Positions 32,571 through 42,700 of a stretch of DNA of 43,626 nucleotides are shown one piece after another. Where the stretch lies: contig JANJSZ010000080.1 of the NCBI GenBank assembly GCA_024711405.1, positions 1 through 43,626 on the forward strand, written 5' to 3'. This stretch comes from Acidovorax sp. Its GTDB lineage: Bacteria > Pseudomonadota > Gammaproteobacteria > Burkholderiales > Burkholderiaceae_C. The translations under genes and the position numbers were made by a program. Under the pieces are notes generated by a model. That model did not search any database. It had not been told where the DNA came from and saw nothing but the letters and a program-made list of their open reading frames with translations. Every line of letters begins with the position of its first letter. The first letter of the stretch is position 1.

Positions 32571-34526
32571 ATGAGAACAACGAACATTCAATTGCGCGCG
32601 CATATCAGCGAACGCAGCGCTCAGTTACGACACATCGCCGCAGAGCTCAAGACCGAGCTCTTTGGGATTGATGACATCATTGATCGCGTGATCGACACGA
32701 TACGGGCGTGGTACGTCCTGCCCGAGATCATCAACCGGCCGGTCATCGTGAACCTATGGGGGCTCACCGGTACGGGCAAGACCCAACTCATTCGCAGCCT
32801 GTCCAAGAAGCTTGGGTTCTATGACCGCCTGATCGAAGTCCAGATGGACGGCTACTCCAACGGAGGAGGGGTGTCGATCGGCTCCATGTTGTCGGACTCC
32901 GCGATCGCCGAGGGCACTCCCGGAATCCTCGTTCTCGATGAGTTCCAGCGGTTCAGGACCATTGACCGCGATGGGCGCGAGCGCAAGGTCGAGCACTACA
33001 TGGACGTGTGGGGCTTGCTTTCCGACGGGAAATTGCCTCCCAACATTAGCTTCCTTGGGGATATGGAGCGCAGGTTGGCCGAGGCTGCATATCGTGACGA
33101 ACACAAGCGGGTGGGCGTGAAGTCGGATGCTGACGAGGAGGATGTGGTCGTTGGTCTGTTCGCGCGAACGCCCCGCAATGATCGTTCGAAGTTCACTCTG
33201 CCGCCGTATCAGGCCCAGGAATTTAAAGCGACGTTGAAGCTCAAGGAGTCCATCATGGAGATCATGACCTGGTCTCCGCAGGATCTCCACAGTCGCTTGG
33301 TTGCCTTCATGCAAAACCCCCATGCGTGGGAGACGGATTACTCGAAACTGCTGATTTTTGTCTGTGGCAATCTCGATGAGATGTATGCAGATGCCGCCAG
33401 TCGTGTGGAAGACTGCGACACAGATGCTGATGTGTTCCATGCCATGACCCGCAAGCTTTCGCTCATTGATGTGAAGCGGGCGTTGAGTGAGCGCTTCAAG
33501 CCCGAGCAAATTGCCCGGCTTGGCAACAACCACGTCGTCTATCCCAGTCTGAACCGCTCGACCTACCAAAAGCTCATCGAGGTCGCCGTGCGCGGCTACC
33601 TTGAGGAAATCGAAGCATCCAGTGGACTGCGCTTTGAAGTGACCGATGCGGTCAGGGAGCAGATCTACGCCAATTCCGTGTTTCCCACCCAGGGCACCCG
33701 TCCAGTGTTTTCTTCGGTGCATGGTCTGATGAGTGCACCTCTGGTGGACTTCACGCTCTGGGCACTGGAGCAAGGGGCCAGGCCAGGCCAGGTGCTGACC
33801 ATTGATGTGGACCCGGATGCCGGGCTTCTGGTCTTGCGATGGGGAGAGCGGATGCACACCGTGCCCGTAGCGTTTGAGATCAGCAGACTTCGCCAGCGAT
33901 CCGACCCAGACATGCGGGCAGTTCTGGCTGTGCACGAAGCGGGGCATGGATTGATCTACGCCTTGCTGTTCAAGCAGGCACCGCTGGAGATTCGCATCAA
34001 CATGGCGACCTTCTCTGGGGGCTACAACAGCTTCAATGAACTCAAGGTCAAAACCCGCGGCAATCTGCTCGACGCGGTGTGTGTTGCGCTCTCAGGTCGC
34101 GCTGCCGAAGAGATGGTGTTTGGCAAGGAGTCCCTGAGCTCGGGCAGCGAGAGCGATCTCAAGCTGGCCACACAGCAAATGGCAGCCTTCATTCGGCACG
34201 CCGCGTTCGGCGAGCGCATCAGTCATGTGGATGTCAGCACGGAGGCAGGGGAGAACATCAACACGGATGTGGCCAGTACCAATGCGGAAATTGAAACAGG
34301 GCTGCAGAAGCAGTACAAACGTGCGCAGGGATTGCTCGCAGAAAACCAAGTTATCTATCTTCGGATGGTCAATGAGCTCGTCAACAAGGGTCAGCTGGCG
34401 CCACAGAAGATCCGGGATTGGCTGGGCCTGTCGGAGTCGAAGGTGCCCAAGGATGCGCTGGAGCCATTTGATGCAAAGTTGAGAGAGTTCGAACGACGCC
34501 ATTCCCAACGGCTCACGAGTGTCTAG
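32571..34526 (+). CDS. Clp-type AAA+ ATPase fused to FtsH-like (M41) zinc metalloprotease
   Basis: 651 aa. Residues ~25-400 are a Clp/ClpX-like AAA+ module: LFGIDDIIDRVIDTI, Walker A GLTGTGKT (64-71), Walker B GILVLDEF (118-125), a sensor-1-like FVCGNLDEM (263-271), and sensor-2-like GTRP (375-378) after a small domain resembling the ClpB/ClpA C-terminal D2 region. Residues ~440-645 are M41-like: HEAGH at 455-459, GRAAEEMVFG at 509-518, and Asp529 in GSESDLKLAT, the expected third zinc ligand. There is no N-terminal membrane anchor and no FtsH-type AAA domain (SRH). It is probably an ATP-driven protease with a Clp-style unfoldase. Confidence 0.85.
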   Translation: MRTTNIQLRAHISERSAQLRHIAAELKTELFGIDDIIDRVIDTIRAWYVLPEIINRPVIVNLWGLTGTGKTQLIRSLSKKLGFYDRLIEVQMDGYSNGGGVSIGSMLSDSAIAEGTPGILVLDEFQRFRTIDRDGRERKVEHYMDVWGLLSDGKLPPNISFLGDMERRLAEAAYRDEHKRVGVKSDADEEDVVVGLFARTPRNDRSKFTLPPYQAQEFKATLKLKESIMEIMTWSPQDLHSRLVAFMQNPHAWETDYSKLLIFVCGNLDEMYADAASRVEDCDTDADVFHAMTRKLSLIDVKRALSERFKPEQIARLGNNHVVYPSLNRSTYQKLIEVAVRGYLEEIEASSGLRFEVTDAVREQIYANSVFPTQGTRPVFSSVHGLMSAPLVDFTLWALEQGARPGQVLTIDVDPDAGLLVLRWGERMHTVPVAFEISRLRQRSDPDMRAVLAVHEAGHGLIYALLFKQAPLEIRINMATFSGGYNSFNELKVKTRGNLLDAVCVALSGRAAEEMVFGKESLSSGSESDLKLATQQMAAFIRHAAFGERISHVDVSTEAGENINTDVASTNAEIETGLQKQYKRAQGLLAENQVIYLRMVNELVNKGQLAPQKIRDWLGLSESKVPKDALEPFDAKLREFERRHSQRLTSV

Positions 34527-34696
34527 GGAATCCGGGGCGATTCATCCAATTTGAAGCACTGCGCCCTCAAGACAGTTGACCGAGCGCAGGGACCTGTATC
34601 CATCTGTGATCGTGACGGTAAGATGGGACGAGTGATTTCTATGCGTCCAACCCGCTCTTTTGAGCCGGGTTGTGCGGCCAAATTCTCTCAGTCTCC

Positions 34697-36247
34697 ATGC
34701 TCGACGACATCAAAAAAACCCTCTGGGCCACCGCCGACAAGCTGCGCGCCAACATAGACGCAGCCGAATACAAGCACCTGGTGCTCGGCCTCATCTTCGT
34801 CAAGTACATCTCTGACACCTTCGCGGCCCGCCGCGCCGAGCTGACGGCCCGCCTCACCAACCCCGACGACGAATACTTCTACGGCGATGCCGACCCGGCC
34901 GACATCGAAGCCGAGCTGGAAGACCGCGACTACTACAAAGAGGTCAACGTCTTCTGGGTGCCCGAAGGTGCACGCTGGGAGCAGCTCCGCAATGCCGCCA
35001 AACAGCCCGACATTGGCAAGCGCATCGACGACGCCCTGACGCACATCGAAGTCGAGAACCCCAAGCTCAAAGGCATTCTCGACAAGCGCTACGCCCGCGC
35101 GCAGTTGCCTGATGGCAAGCTGGGCGAACTGGTTGATCTGGTATCCACCATCGGCTTTGGTGAAGACCCCGCCATTGCCCGCGACGTGCTGGGCCAGGTG
35201 TACGAATACTTTCTGGGCATGTTCGCCAGTGCCGAGGGCAAGCGCGGCGGGCAGTTCTACACCCCCGCCAGCATCGTCAAAACCCTGGTGGCCATCCTCA
35301 GCCCCCATGAAGGCAAGGTGTACGACCCGTGCTGCGGCTCGGGCGGCATGTTTGTGCAGTCTGAGAAATTCATCGAAGCCCACGGCGGCAAGCTGGGCGA
35401 TGTGAGCATCTACGGCCAAGAGGCCAACCCCACCACCTGGCGCCTGGCCGCCATGAACCTGGCCATCCGGGGCATTGACTACAACCTGGGCCGCGAGCCT
35501 GCCGACACCTTCACCCGCAACCAGCACCCCGACCTGCGGGCCGACTACATCCTGGCCAACCCGCCGTTCAACATATCCGACTGGTGGCACGGCAGCCTGG
35601 AAGGCGACCCCCGCTGGGAATATGGCGACCCACCCCACGGCAACGCCAACTACGCCTGGTTGCAGCACATGCTGCACCACCTGAGGCCCACGGGCCGCGC
35701 AGGCATCGTGCTGGCCAACGGCAGCATGAGCAGCAGCCAGAACAACGAAGGCGTGATCCGCGCCGCCATGGTGGATGCCGACGTGGTCGAAGTCATGGTG
35801 GCCTTGCCCGGCCAGTTGTTCTTCAACACCCAAATCCCCGCCTGCCTGTGGTTTTTGGCCAAGCAGAAAACGCGCAAGGGCGAAGTGCTGTTCATCGATG
35901 CCCGCAAGCTGGGCTGCATGATCAGCCGCGTGCAGGCCGAGTTGACCGATGACACCATCGCCCGCATCGAAGCCGTGGTGGCCGCCTGGCGCGGCGAGTC
36001 GGGCGCATGCAGTTATGAGGATGTGAAAGGCTTTTGCCGCAGCGTGCCGCTGGCCGAAATCGCCCAGCACGGCCATGTGCTCACCCCCGGGCGCTATGTG
36101 GGCGCGGAAGAGGTGGAAGACGACGACGAGGCCTTTGCCGACAAGATGCAGAAGCTCACCGAAAAGCTGGGTGAGCAAATGGCCAAGGGCGCGGAGCTGG
36201 ACGCGGTGATTCGGGCGAAGCTGGGGGGGCTGGGGTATGAGTTCTGA
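34697..36247 (+). CDS. hsdM: Type I restriction-modification methyltransferase subunit
   Basis: 516 aa from ATG 34697. The N-terminal helical HsdM domain ([20 protein letters not shown], then [12 protein letters not shown]) is followed by [20 protein letters not shown]. Next come the AdoMet motif [14 protein letters not shown] and the catalytic NPPF of adenine-N6 methyltransferases. It forms M2S with HsdS to methylate the recognition site. A weak ribosome-binding site precedes it. Its end overlaps hsdS by 11 bp. It is much richer in GC than the TRD parts of hsdS. Confidence 0.95.
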   Translation: MLDDIKKTLWATADKLRANIDAAEYKHLVLGLIFVKYISDTFAARRAELTARLTNPDDEYFYGDADPADIEAELEDRDYYKEVNVFWVPEGARWEQLRNAAKQPDIGKRIDDALTHIEVENPKLKGILDKRYARAQLPDGKLGELVDLVSTIGFGEDPAIARDVLGQVYEYFLGMFASAEGKRGGQFYTPASIVKTLVAILSPHEGKVYDPCCGSGGMFVQSEKFIEAHGGKLGDVSIYGQEANPTTWRLAAMNLAIRGIDYNLGREPADTFTRNQHPDLRADYILANPPFNISDWWHGSLEGDPRWEYGDPPHGNANYAWLQHMLHHLRPTGRAGIVLANGSMSSSQNNEGVIRAAMVDADVVEVMVALPGQLFFNTQIPACLWFLAKQKTRKGEVLFIDARKLGCMISRVQAELTDDTIARIEAVVAAWRGESGACSYEDVKGFCRSVPLAEIAQHGHVLTPGRYVGAEEVEDDDEAFADKMQKLTEKLGEQMAKGAELDAVIRAKLGGLGYEF

Positions 36248-37604
36248 TGTGGCGCAGTTCTCTTCGGTACCAGAGGGGTGGGATGTCGAGGAGCTTAGAG
36301 GCTTCCTTGAACTCATTACCTATGGATTTACCAATCCAATGCCCGATGCAGACGTTGGGCCGTGGAAACTCACCGCTAAGGACATCGTTGGGGGGCGGAT
36401 CAACTACTCAACTGCTCGAAAAACCACCCACGAAGCTTTTGAGCATTCGTTGACAGACAAGAGCCGACCACGCGTTGGAGATGTATTACTAACAAAGGAT
36501 GGCTCCATTGGGCGTGTCGCTGTCGTAGACAGGCCTGGCGTATGTATCAATCAATCCGTTGCTCTGCTTCGTCCGAATGACCGCATTTCTTCGGAGTACT
36601 TGAAATACCTGCTTCTGTCTCCGTACTATCAGTCAGTGATGGAGGGCGACTCTGACGGGTCGACAATCAAGCACATCTACATTACGCGTGTAGACAAGAT
36701 GCGAGTGGCGGTGCCACCTCCCGCAGAACAGCTATCGATTGTTGGACTTGTTGGAAAGATCGACGACCGCATCACCCTGCTCCGCGAAACCAACGCCACC
36801 CTCGAATCCATCGCCCAGGCCTTGTTCAAGTCCTGGTTCGTCGATTTCGACCCCGTGCGCGCCAAGATGGAAGGCCGCACGCCCGAAGGCATGGACGAAG
36901 CCACCGCAGCGCTCTTTCCCGATGGGTTTGAAACGTCGGAGTTAGGGGAGGTGCCGAGGGGGTGGGCACTCAAACCATTTGGCGCGCTTTTGGCGCACAG
37001 CATTGGTGGCGATTGGGGATCTGAGCAGCCGGAAGAGAAGAACACAGTGCGCGTTGCCATCATCAGGGGCACCGACATTCCCGACTTGCAAAGCGGGCGG
37101 GATAACCGAGTGCCGATCCGGTACACCAGCGAGAAAAAGCTATCAACTCGCCAGCTTCAAGATGGCGACATCGTGATTGAGGTATCGGGCGGCAGTAAGG
37201 ATCAGCCGACGGGTAGAGCGCTCTATGTGACGTACGACCTACTCAAGCGATTCGATTGCCCTGTGGAGCCAGCAAGCTTTTGCCGTCTTTTCCGGCCCGT
37301 TGATAGAGCAACCGGGGTGCTGCTTGGCCAGCATCTTCGATTCGTCTACGACCAAGGCAAGACGTGGGAGTACCAAAATCAAAGCACCGGTATCGCCAAT
37401 TTCCAGACGACGCACTTTCTTGAGAAAGAGCTTGTAGCTGTTCCCTCCGATTCCGTGCTCAACGTCTTCTCTGAGACAGTCCGGGCGTTGGTGGATCGCG
37501 CGATCACGAGCCAGCTCGACGAGCTGAGCCAAATCCGCGACACCCTGCTCCCGCGCCTCATTTCTGGGCAGTTGCAATTACCGGAGGTCGCCGATGCACA
37601 TTGA
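36237..37604 (+). CDS. hsdS: Type I restriction-modification specificity subunit
   Basis: 455 aa with two target-recognition domains. The first ends at [21 protein letters not shown] and the second at a C-terminal repeat ([19 protein letters not shown]). Each TRD is followed by a coiled-coil spacer; the central one includes [31 protein letters not shown]. The central spacer is GC-rich, while the TRDs have a more relaxed codon use, as expected for exchangeable TRDs. It determines the bipartite DNA target, which cannot be predicted from sequence here. Confidence 0.95.
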   Translation: MSSDVAQFSSVPEGWDVEELRGFLELITYGFTNPMPDADVGPWKLTAKDIVGGRINYSTARKTTHEAFEHSLTDKSRPRVGDVLLTKDGSIGRVAVVDRPGVCINQSVALLRPNDRISSEYLKYLLLSPYYQSVMEGDSDGSTIKHIYITRVDKMRVAVPPPAEQLSIVGLVGKIDDRITLLRETNATLESIAQALFKSWFVDFDPVRAKMEGRTPEGMDEATAALFPDGFETSELGEVPRGWALKPFGALLAHSIGGDWGSEQPEEKNTVRVAIIRGTDIPDLQSGRDNRVPIRYTSEKKLSTRQLQDGDIVIEVSGGSKDQPTGRALYVTYDLLKRFDCPVEPASFCRLFRPVDRATGVLLGQHLRFVYDQGKTWEYQNQSTGIANFQTTHFLEKELVAVPSDSVLNVFSETVRALVDRAITSQLDELSQIRDTLLPRLISGQLQLPEVADAH

Positions 37605-38373
37605 CGCATCTGTTCTAAGCGGCTTGCCGCACGAACAACATGACCGCTTTGTTCGGAATGCCAATGAAATCGTCATTGAGTCGTTCATCTTCACAGGCGA
37701 CAGGGACTACCTAACGGCACGCTTTGCCTTTTTTCAAAAGCAATCGCATTTGTTTCTCTGGTCTGCTGCACAGGCACTGGAAAAGTACATCAAAGCGAAC
37801 ATCTTGCTTTTGGGCTCTGGTGCAATCAAACGAATCCACAAGCACACCGAACTCGCGAAAACGCTGAGGGAAACTCACGCTGAGCGATTGCAAATTGACA
37901 CGGCCATGCCAGATGGCTGGGCAGATCAAGGAGTGGCACTGTGGCCCACCGTAGACGCTGATGGATTTTTACAGCGCGTAGAAGCGCAGGGCTCCCCCGA
38001 TGTGCGTTACGACCAAGTGCAGCTTGAAGTGCATTTGCAAGACCTTGTGCTGCTCGATCGCATGGCTTTTCGTTTACGCCACCTGTTGGTTGCTGAACCT
38101 GTGGAGAGTTGCCGCTTGGTCGGAGAACAGTTGACGCAGTGCTTTTTTGATCTGAACTATTCGTTTGCGCCAGAAGGGTTTGAACACCCGCCATTGACGG
38201 GACTCCGGTTGTGTCACGCCTCGGTGAGCAAGTTGGAAGCTGCTGTCAGAGGCTGCTACGGACATGCGAACTTGTACCAACAGTGGGCCTGTAAAAGCAT
38301 GGATATGAAGTCGAAGGACATGGAGAGGCTGAAGAAACCTGCCAAGGAATGGGAGGGGCTGCCCAATGACTGA
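37594..38373 (+). CDS. Accessory protein with HEPN-like N-terminal helices
   Basis: 259 aa. ARFAFFQKQSHLFLWSAAQALEKYIKANILLLG followed by HKHTELAKTL resembles HEPN domains (small helical domains, often RNases or their relatives). The usual RxxxxH catalytic motif is not clearly present, so it may be a non-catalytic or divergent HEPN. GGAGG precedes the ATG, and it overlaps hsdS by 11 bp. It is not a standard RM subunit; the position suggests a partner or alternative effector of the system. Function unknown. Confidence 0.6.
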   Translation: MHIDASVLSGLPHEQHDRFVRNANEIVIESFIFTGDRDYLTARFAFFQKQSHLFLWSAAQALEKYIKANILLLGSGAIKRIHKHTELAKTLRETHAERLQIDTAMPDGWADQGVALWPTVDADGFLQRVEAQGSPDVRYDQVQLEVHLQDLVLLDRMAFRLRHLLVAEPVESCRLVGEQLTQCFFDLNYSFAPEGFEHPPLTGLRLCHASVSKLEAAVRGCYGHANLYQQWACKSMDMKSKDMERLKKPAKEWEGLPND

Positions 38374-39097
38374 AAGCCCAACGAAATTGGTCAACGTCCA
38401 AGAGCGCATTCACATCTACTGCGACGAATCGTGCCATCTGGAAAACGATCACATGCATGCGATGGTGCTGGGCGCGGTGTGGTGCCCGGCTTCGCACAGA
38501 CAGTCGCTGGCAGACAAGATCAAACGCTTGAAAGCAGACTACGGCTTGCCTGTTCAGTTTGAAATCAAATGGGTAAAGGTCTCGCCCGGCAAACTGCCTT
38601 TCTACCAAGCATTGCTGGATTTGTTTTTCGACGAGCCCTTGCTGCACTTCCGAGGGTTGGTGGTGCCAGACAAGGCGGCCTTGGACCATGGCCGTTTTGC
38701 CCAAAACCACGACGATTTCTATTACAAGCAGTGGTACACGCTGCTCAACCGGCTGATCAACCCCAGCAACCAGTACCGCATTTTTCTGGACATTAAGGAC
38801 ACACGCGGTCAGGCGAAGGTGCGCAAGCTGCACGATGTGCTGTGCAATGCCAACTATGACTTCGACCGCAGCGTGATCGAGTCCATCGAACTGGTGCATT
38901 CGCATGATGTACTGCTGCTGCAACTGGCAGACTTGCTGATTGGCGCGCTGGCCTATGTGTACCGGGGCTTGCACGGCAGCCCAGCCAAGCTGGCGCTGGT
39001 GGCGCATTTGCGGCATCGGTCGGGTTTACGGCTGGAACAAAGCTCGTTGCTGCGGGCAGACAAGTTCAATTTGTTCGTTTGGAGGCCGCAGTCTTGA
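38366..39097 (+). CDS. DUF3800 domain protein (RNase H-like fold)
   Basis: 243 aa. The DUF3800 pattern is visible: acidic DES at residues 20-22 in HIYCDESCH, an internal FLDIKDTRGQAK, and the late LLLQLADLLIGALAYVYRG. These carboxylates could form a metal-dependent nuclease site; DUF3800 is often placed in the RNase H-like superfamily, but its biochemistry is poorly known. It overlaps the preceding gene by 8 bp and recurs in defence loci. Confidence 0.8.
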   Translation: MTESPTKLVNVQERIHIYCDESCHLENDHMHAMVLGAVWCPASHRQSLADKIKRLKADYGLPVQFEIKWVKVSPGKLPFYQALLDLFFDEPLLHFRGLVVPDKAALDHGRFAQNHDDFYYKQWYTLLNRLINPSNQYRIFLDIKDTRGQAKVRKLHDVLCNANYDFDRSVIESIELVHSHDVLLLQLADLLIGALAYVYRGLHGSPAKLALVAHLRHRSGLRLEQSSLLRADKFNLFVWRPQS

Positions 39098-39099
39098 CC

Positions 39100-39600
39100 A
39101 TGCCGCCACCTTTGATGCTGTTCAGCGGATACAGCGACTGGGCCGACTATGAGGATGCCATTTATGCGGTTTATCTACAAACCGTCGCTCACGCCGGGCT
39201 CACGTTCTTGGGCTCCTCTGTCAAGGTGCGCTTCATCCCCACCACCAAGCACAAGGGTTATGGGTTTTGGCACCTGATTTCTGAGGCACCTGAACAAGAC
39301 AACCGGAATGAAGACGACCGCATACCCGACCTGCGCCGGTGCGAGCGAGTGCGCTGGGTGGCCTGGTGCATCCAGAACGCCGGAACCCCAGGTTTCTCTT
39401 GGTGGGAAAACGACCGTAAAGGCCAGACCCATGTGGTCATTTGGGCCGAGGAGCATGACTATGCGGTGATGCTGGGCAAGCGGAACACGGCTGAAGGCGT
39501 CCGCTTCTACTTGCTCAAAACGGCTTACTGCTTGCGGTCACACAACGTGCGCCGCTTTGCCAAGGAACGTGATGCGTATTGGGCAAGCCAAAAAGACTGA
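39100..39600 (+). CDS. Accessory protein, possible RNase-toxin (barnase/ColicinE5-like) fold
   Basis: 166 aa. The C-terminal strand pattern THVVIWAEEHDYAVMLGKR ... VRFYLLKTAYCL followed by basic RRFAKERDAYW is reminiscent of phage-type barnase/EndoU/ColicinE5-D nucleases, including the KTAY element. The conserved-looking KHKGYGFWHLISE and RCERVRWVAWCIQNA precede it. GGAGG (39081-39085) fits a TTG start at 39094 as well as ATG 39100. The family assignment is tentative; no catalytic set is proven. Confidence 0.55.
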   Translation: MPPPLMLFSGYSDWADYEDAIYAVYLQTVAHAGLTFLGSSVKVRFIPTTKHKGYGFWHLISEAPEQDNRNEDDRIPDLRRCERVRWVAWCIQNAGTPGFSWWENDRKGQTHVVIWAEEHDYAVMLGKRNTAEGVRFYLLKTAYCLRSHNVRRFAKERDAYWASQKD

Positions 39601-39709
39601 AGCCCCGGCACACGAATGTGCAAGGGCTTCGGATACTCCTTCTGCGCGTGGCAGATGAGCTGCGAGCATTGTAGCGTAGTCCAAGACTTTGGGAAGAAGC
39701 GGGAGAAAG

Positions 39710-42700
39710 ATGACAGAAGACCAACTCGAACGCGACACCCTGGCCTGGCTGCAGGACGTGGGTTACACCCACCGCCGCGGGCCGGACATTGCCTTTGATG
39801 GCGCCACGCCCGAGCGCACCGACTACCGCCAGGTGCTGCTGGTGCAGCGCCTGCGCGAGGCCATGGCCCGGCTGAACCCCGGCGTTCCGGCCGCTGCCCG
39901 CGAGGATGCGCTCAAGCAGGTGCTGGATTTGGGCACTCCCTCGCTGCTGCAAGCCAACCGCGCTTTTCACAAGCTGCTGGTGGGCGGGGTGCCAGTGCAG
40001 TACCAGCGGGACGGCGAAACCATCGGCGACTTTGTGCGGCTGGTGGACTGGGCGCAGCCCGGGCACAACGAGTGGTGGGCGGTCAACCAGTTCACCATCA
40101 AGGGGCCGCACAAGACGCGGCGGCCCGACATCATCCTGTTCGTCAATGGCCTGCCGCTGGTGCTGCTGGAGCTGAAAAACCCGGCCGACGAAAACGCCAG
40201 CATCTGGAAGGCGCTGGACCAGATCGAGACGTACAAGGAGCAGATTGCCGAGGTGTTCCAGTACAACGAGGTGCTGGTGATTTCGGACGGCACCGAGGCG
40301 CTGATGGGTTCGCTCTCGGCCGATGCCGAGCGCTTTATGGCCTGGCGCACGATTGACGGTGTGGCGGTGGACCCGCTGGGGCCGTTTCAGGAGCTGCAGA
40401 CGCTGGTGCGCGGCGTGCTGGCGCCTGCCTACCTGTTGGACTACCTGCGCTACTTTGTGCTGTTCGAGGACGACGGCCAGCTCGTCAAGAAGATTGCGGG
40501 CTACCACCAGTTCCATGCGGTGCGCGCAGCCATTGGCGAGGTGGTGGCAGCGTCGCGCCCCGGCGGCACGCGCAAGGGTGGCGTGGTGTGGCACACACAG
40601 GGCAGCGGCAAGAGCATCACCATGACCTGCTTTGCCGCCCGCGTGATGCAGGAACCCGCCATGGAGAACCCGACCATCGTGGTCATTACCGACCGCAACG
40701 ACCTGGACGGGCAATTGTTTGGCGTGTTCAGCCTGGCGCAAGACCTGTTGCGCGAGCAGCCGGTGCAGGCGCTGACGCGGCCCGACCTGCGCGCCAAGCT
40801 GGCCCACCGGCCCTCGGGCGGCATCATTTTTGCCACCATCCAGAAGTTCATGCCGGGGGAGGACGAAGACAGCTTTCCGGTGCTGTCCGACCGCAGCAAC
40901 ATCGTGGTGATCGCCGACGAGGCGCATCGCACGCAATACGGCTTCAAGGCCACGCTCAAGACGCGCAAGCGGAATTTTGAGCAAAATATGCCTGCGTCGC
41001 TTGATGGGCAAGCGCAAGAAGCTACTAAAAGCATAGCTGCCAGCGATGCAGGCAGCAGTGCCCTGCCGGCCCATTTTGAGCCGCCGCCGTACCACCTGGG
41101 GGTGGATGCCAACCTGCAAGCCACCTGGCAGGCGGGCTATGCCCAGCACCTGCGCGATGCGCTGCCCAACGCCACCTTTGTGGGCTTTACCGGCACGCCG
41201 GTGAGCAGCGCGGACCACAACACCCGCGCGGTGTTTGGCGACTACATCCATGTGTACGACATGCAGCAGGCCAAGGAAGATGGGGCCACGGTGGCGATCT
41301 ACTACGAGTCGCGCCTGGCCAAGCTGCGCCTGAAGCAAGAGGATTTGCCCGCCATCGACGACGAGGTGGACGAGCTGGCCGAGGACGAGGAAGAAAGCAC
41401 CCAGGCCCGGTTGAAAAGCCGCTGGGCCGCCCTGGAAAAGATCGTGGGCGCCGAGCCCCGTGTGGCCAGCGTGGCCGCCGACCTGGTGGAGCACTTTGAA
41501 GAACGCAGCACTACCCAGACCGGCAAGGCCATGGTGGTGGCCATGAGCCGCGAGATTTGCGTGCACCTGTACAACGAGATCACCAAGCTGCGCCCCGACT
41601 GGCACGACCCCGACCCCGAGAAAGGCGCCATCAAGATCGTGATGACTGGCTCGGCCAGCGACAAGGCCCTGCTGCGCCCGCACATCTACGACGGCAAGGT
41701 CAAAAAGCGCCTGGAAAAGCGCTTCAAAGACCCGGCCGACCCGCTGCGCCTGGTCATCGTGCGCGACATGTGGCTGACGGGTTTTGATGCCCCCTGCGTA
41801 CACACCCTGTACGTGGACAAGCCCATGAAGGGCCACAACCTCATGCAGGCCATTGCCCGCGTGAACCGCGTTTTCAAGGGCAAGCAAGGCGGCCTGGTGG
41901 TGGACTACATCGGCATCGGTAACGAGCTGAAGGCCGCCATGAAGGAGTACACCGCCAGCAAGGGCAGGGGCACGCCCACCGTGGATGCGCGCGAGGCGTA
42001 CAGCGTCCTCATGGAAAAGCTCGATGTCCTGCAATCCATGCTGCACGGTTGCGACACCAGCGACTTCCTCACCGGGGGCCACCAAACCCTGGCAAGGGCC
42101 GCCAACCACATCCTGGGCCTGCGTGAAGAAGGCGGCAAGGATGGCAAACGCCGCTTTGCAGACACCACCCTGGCACTGACCCAAGCCTTCTCGCTGTGCT
42201 GCACGCTGGACGAGGCCAAGGCTGTGCGTGAAGAAGTTGCCTTCATGCAGGCTGTGAAGGTCATCCTGACCAAACGGGACATCACCGCCAAGAAGCGCAC
42301 CGACGAACAGCGCGACGAAGCCATCCGGCAGATCATCAGCAACGCCGTGGTGTCCGATCAGGTGGTGGACATCTTCGACGCCGTGGGTTTGGACAAACCC
42401 AACATCGGTCTCCTGGACGACGAATTCCTGGCGCAAGTCAAGAACCTGCCCGAGAAGAACCTGGCGGTGGAACTGCTCGAACGGCTGCTCGAAGGCGAAA
42501 TCAAAAGCCGCTTTGGCAGCAACGTGGTGCAAGAGAAAAAGTTCTCCGACCTGCTGGGCAACGTGATCAAGCGCTACCAGAACCGCTCTATTGAAACCGC
42601 GCAGGTGATGGAAGAGCTGGTGGACATGGCCAAGAAGTTCCGCGAGGCCGCCAGCAGGGGCGAGCAACTGGGCCTGACCGAAGACGAAGTGCGCTTTTAC

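Noticed and set aside
34551-34757. Open frame in front of hsdM
   Set aside because: It overlaps the hsdM start in another frame and has no ribosome-binding site or motif; the region is better read as the hsdM leader.
34688-36316. A 542-codon antisense frame over hsdM
   Set aside because: Same shadow effect of GC-rich third positions; no motif.
39515-42667. A 1050-codon open frame antisense to hsdR
   Set aside because: It is the mirror of a GC-rich, strongly codon-biased gene and has low-complexity His/Gln/Leu content, no domain motif and no ribosome-binding site. The + strand protein has complete HsdR motifs.
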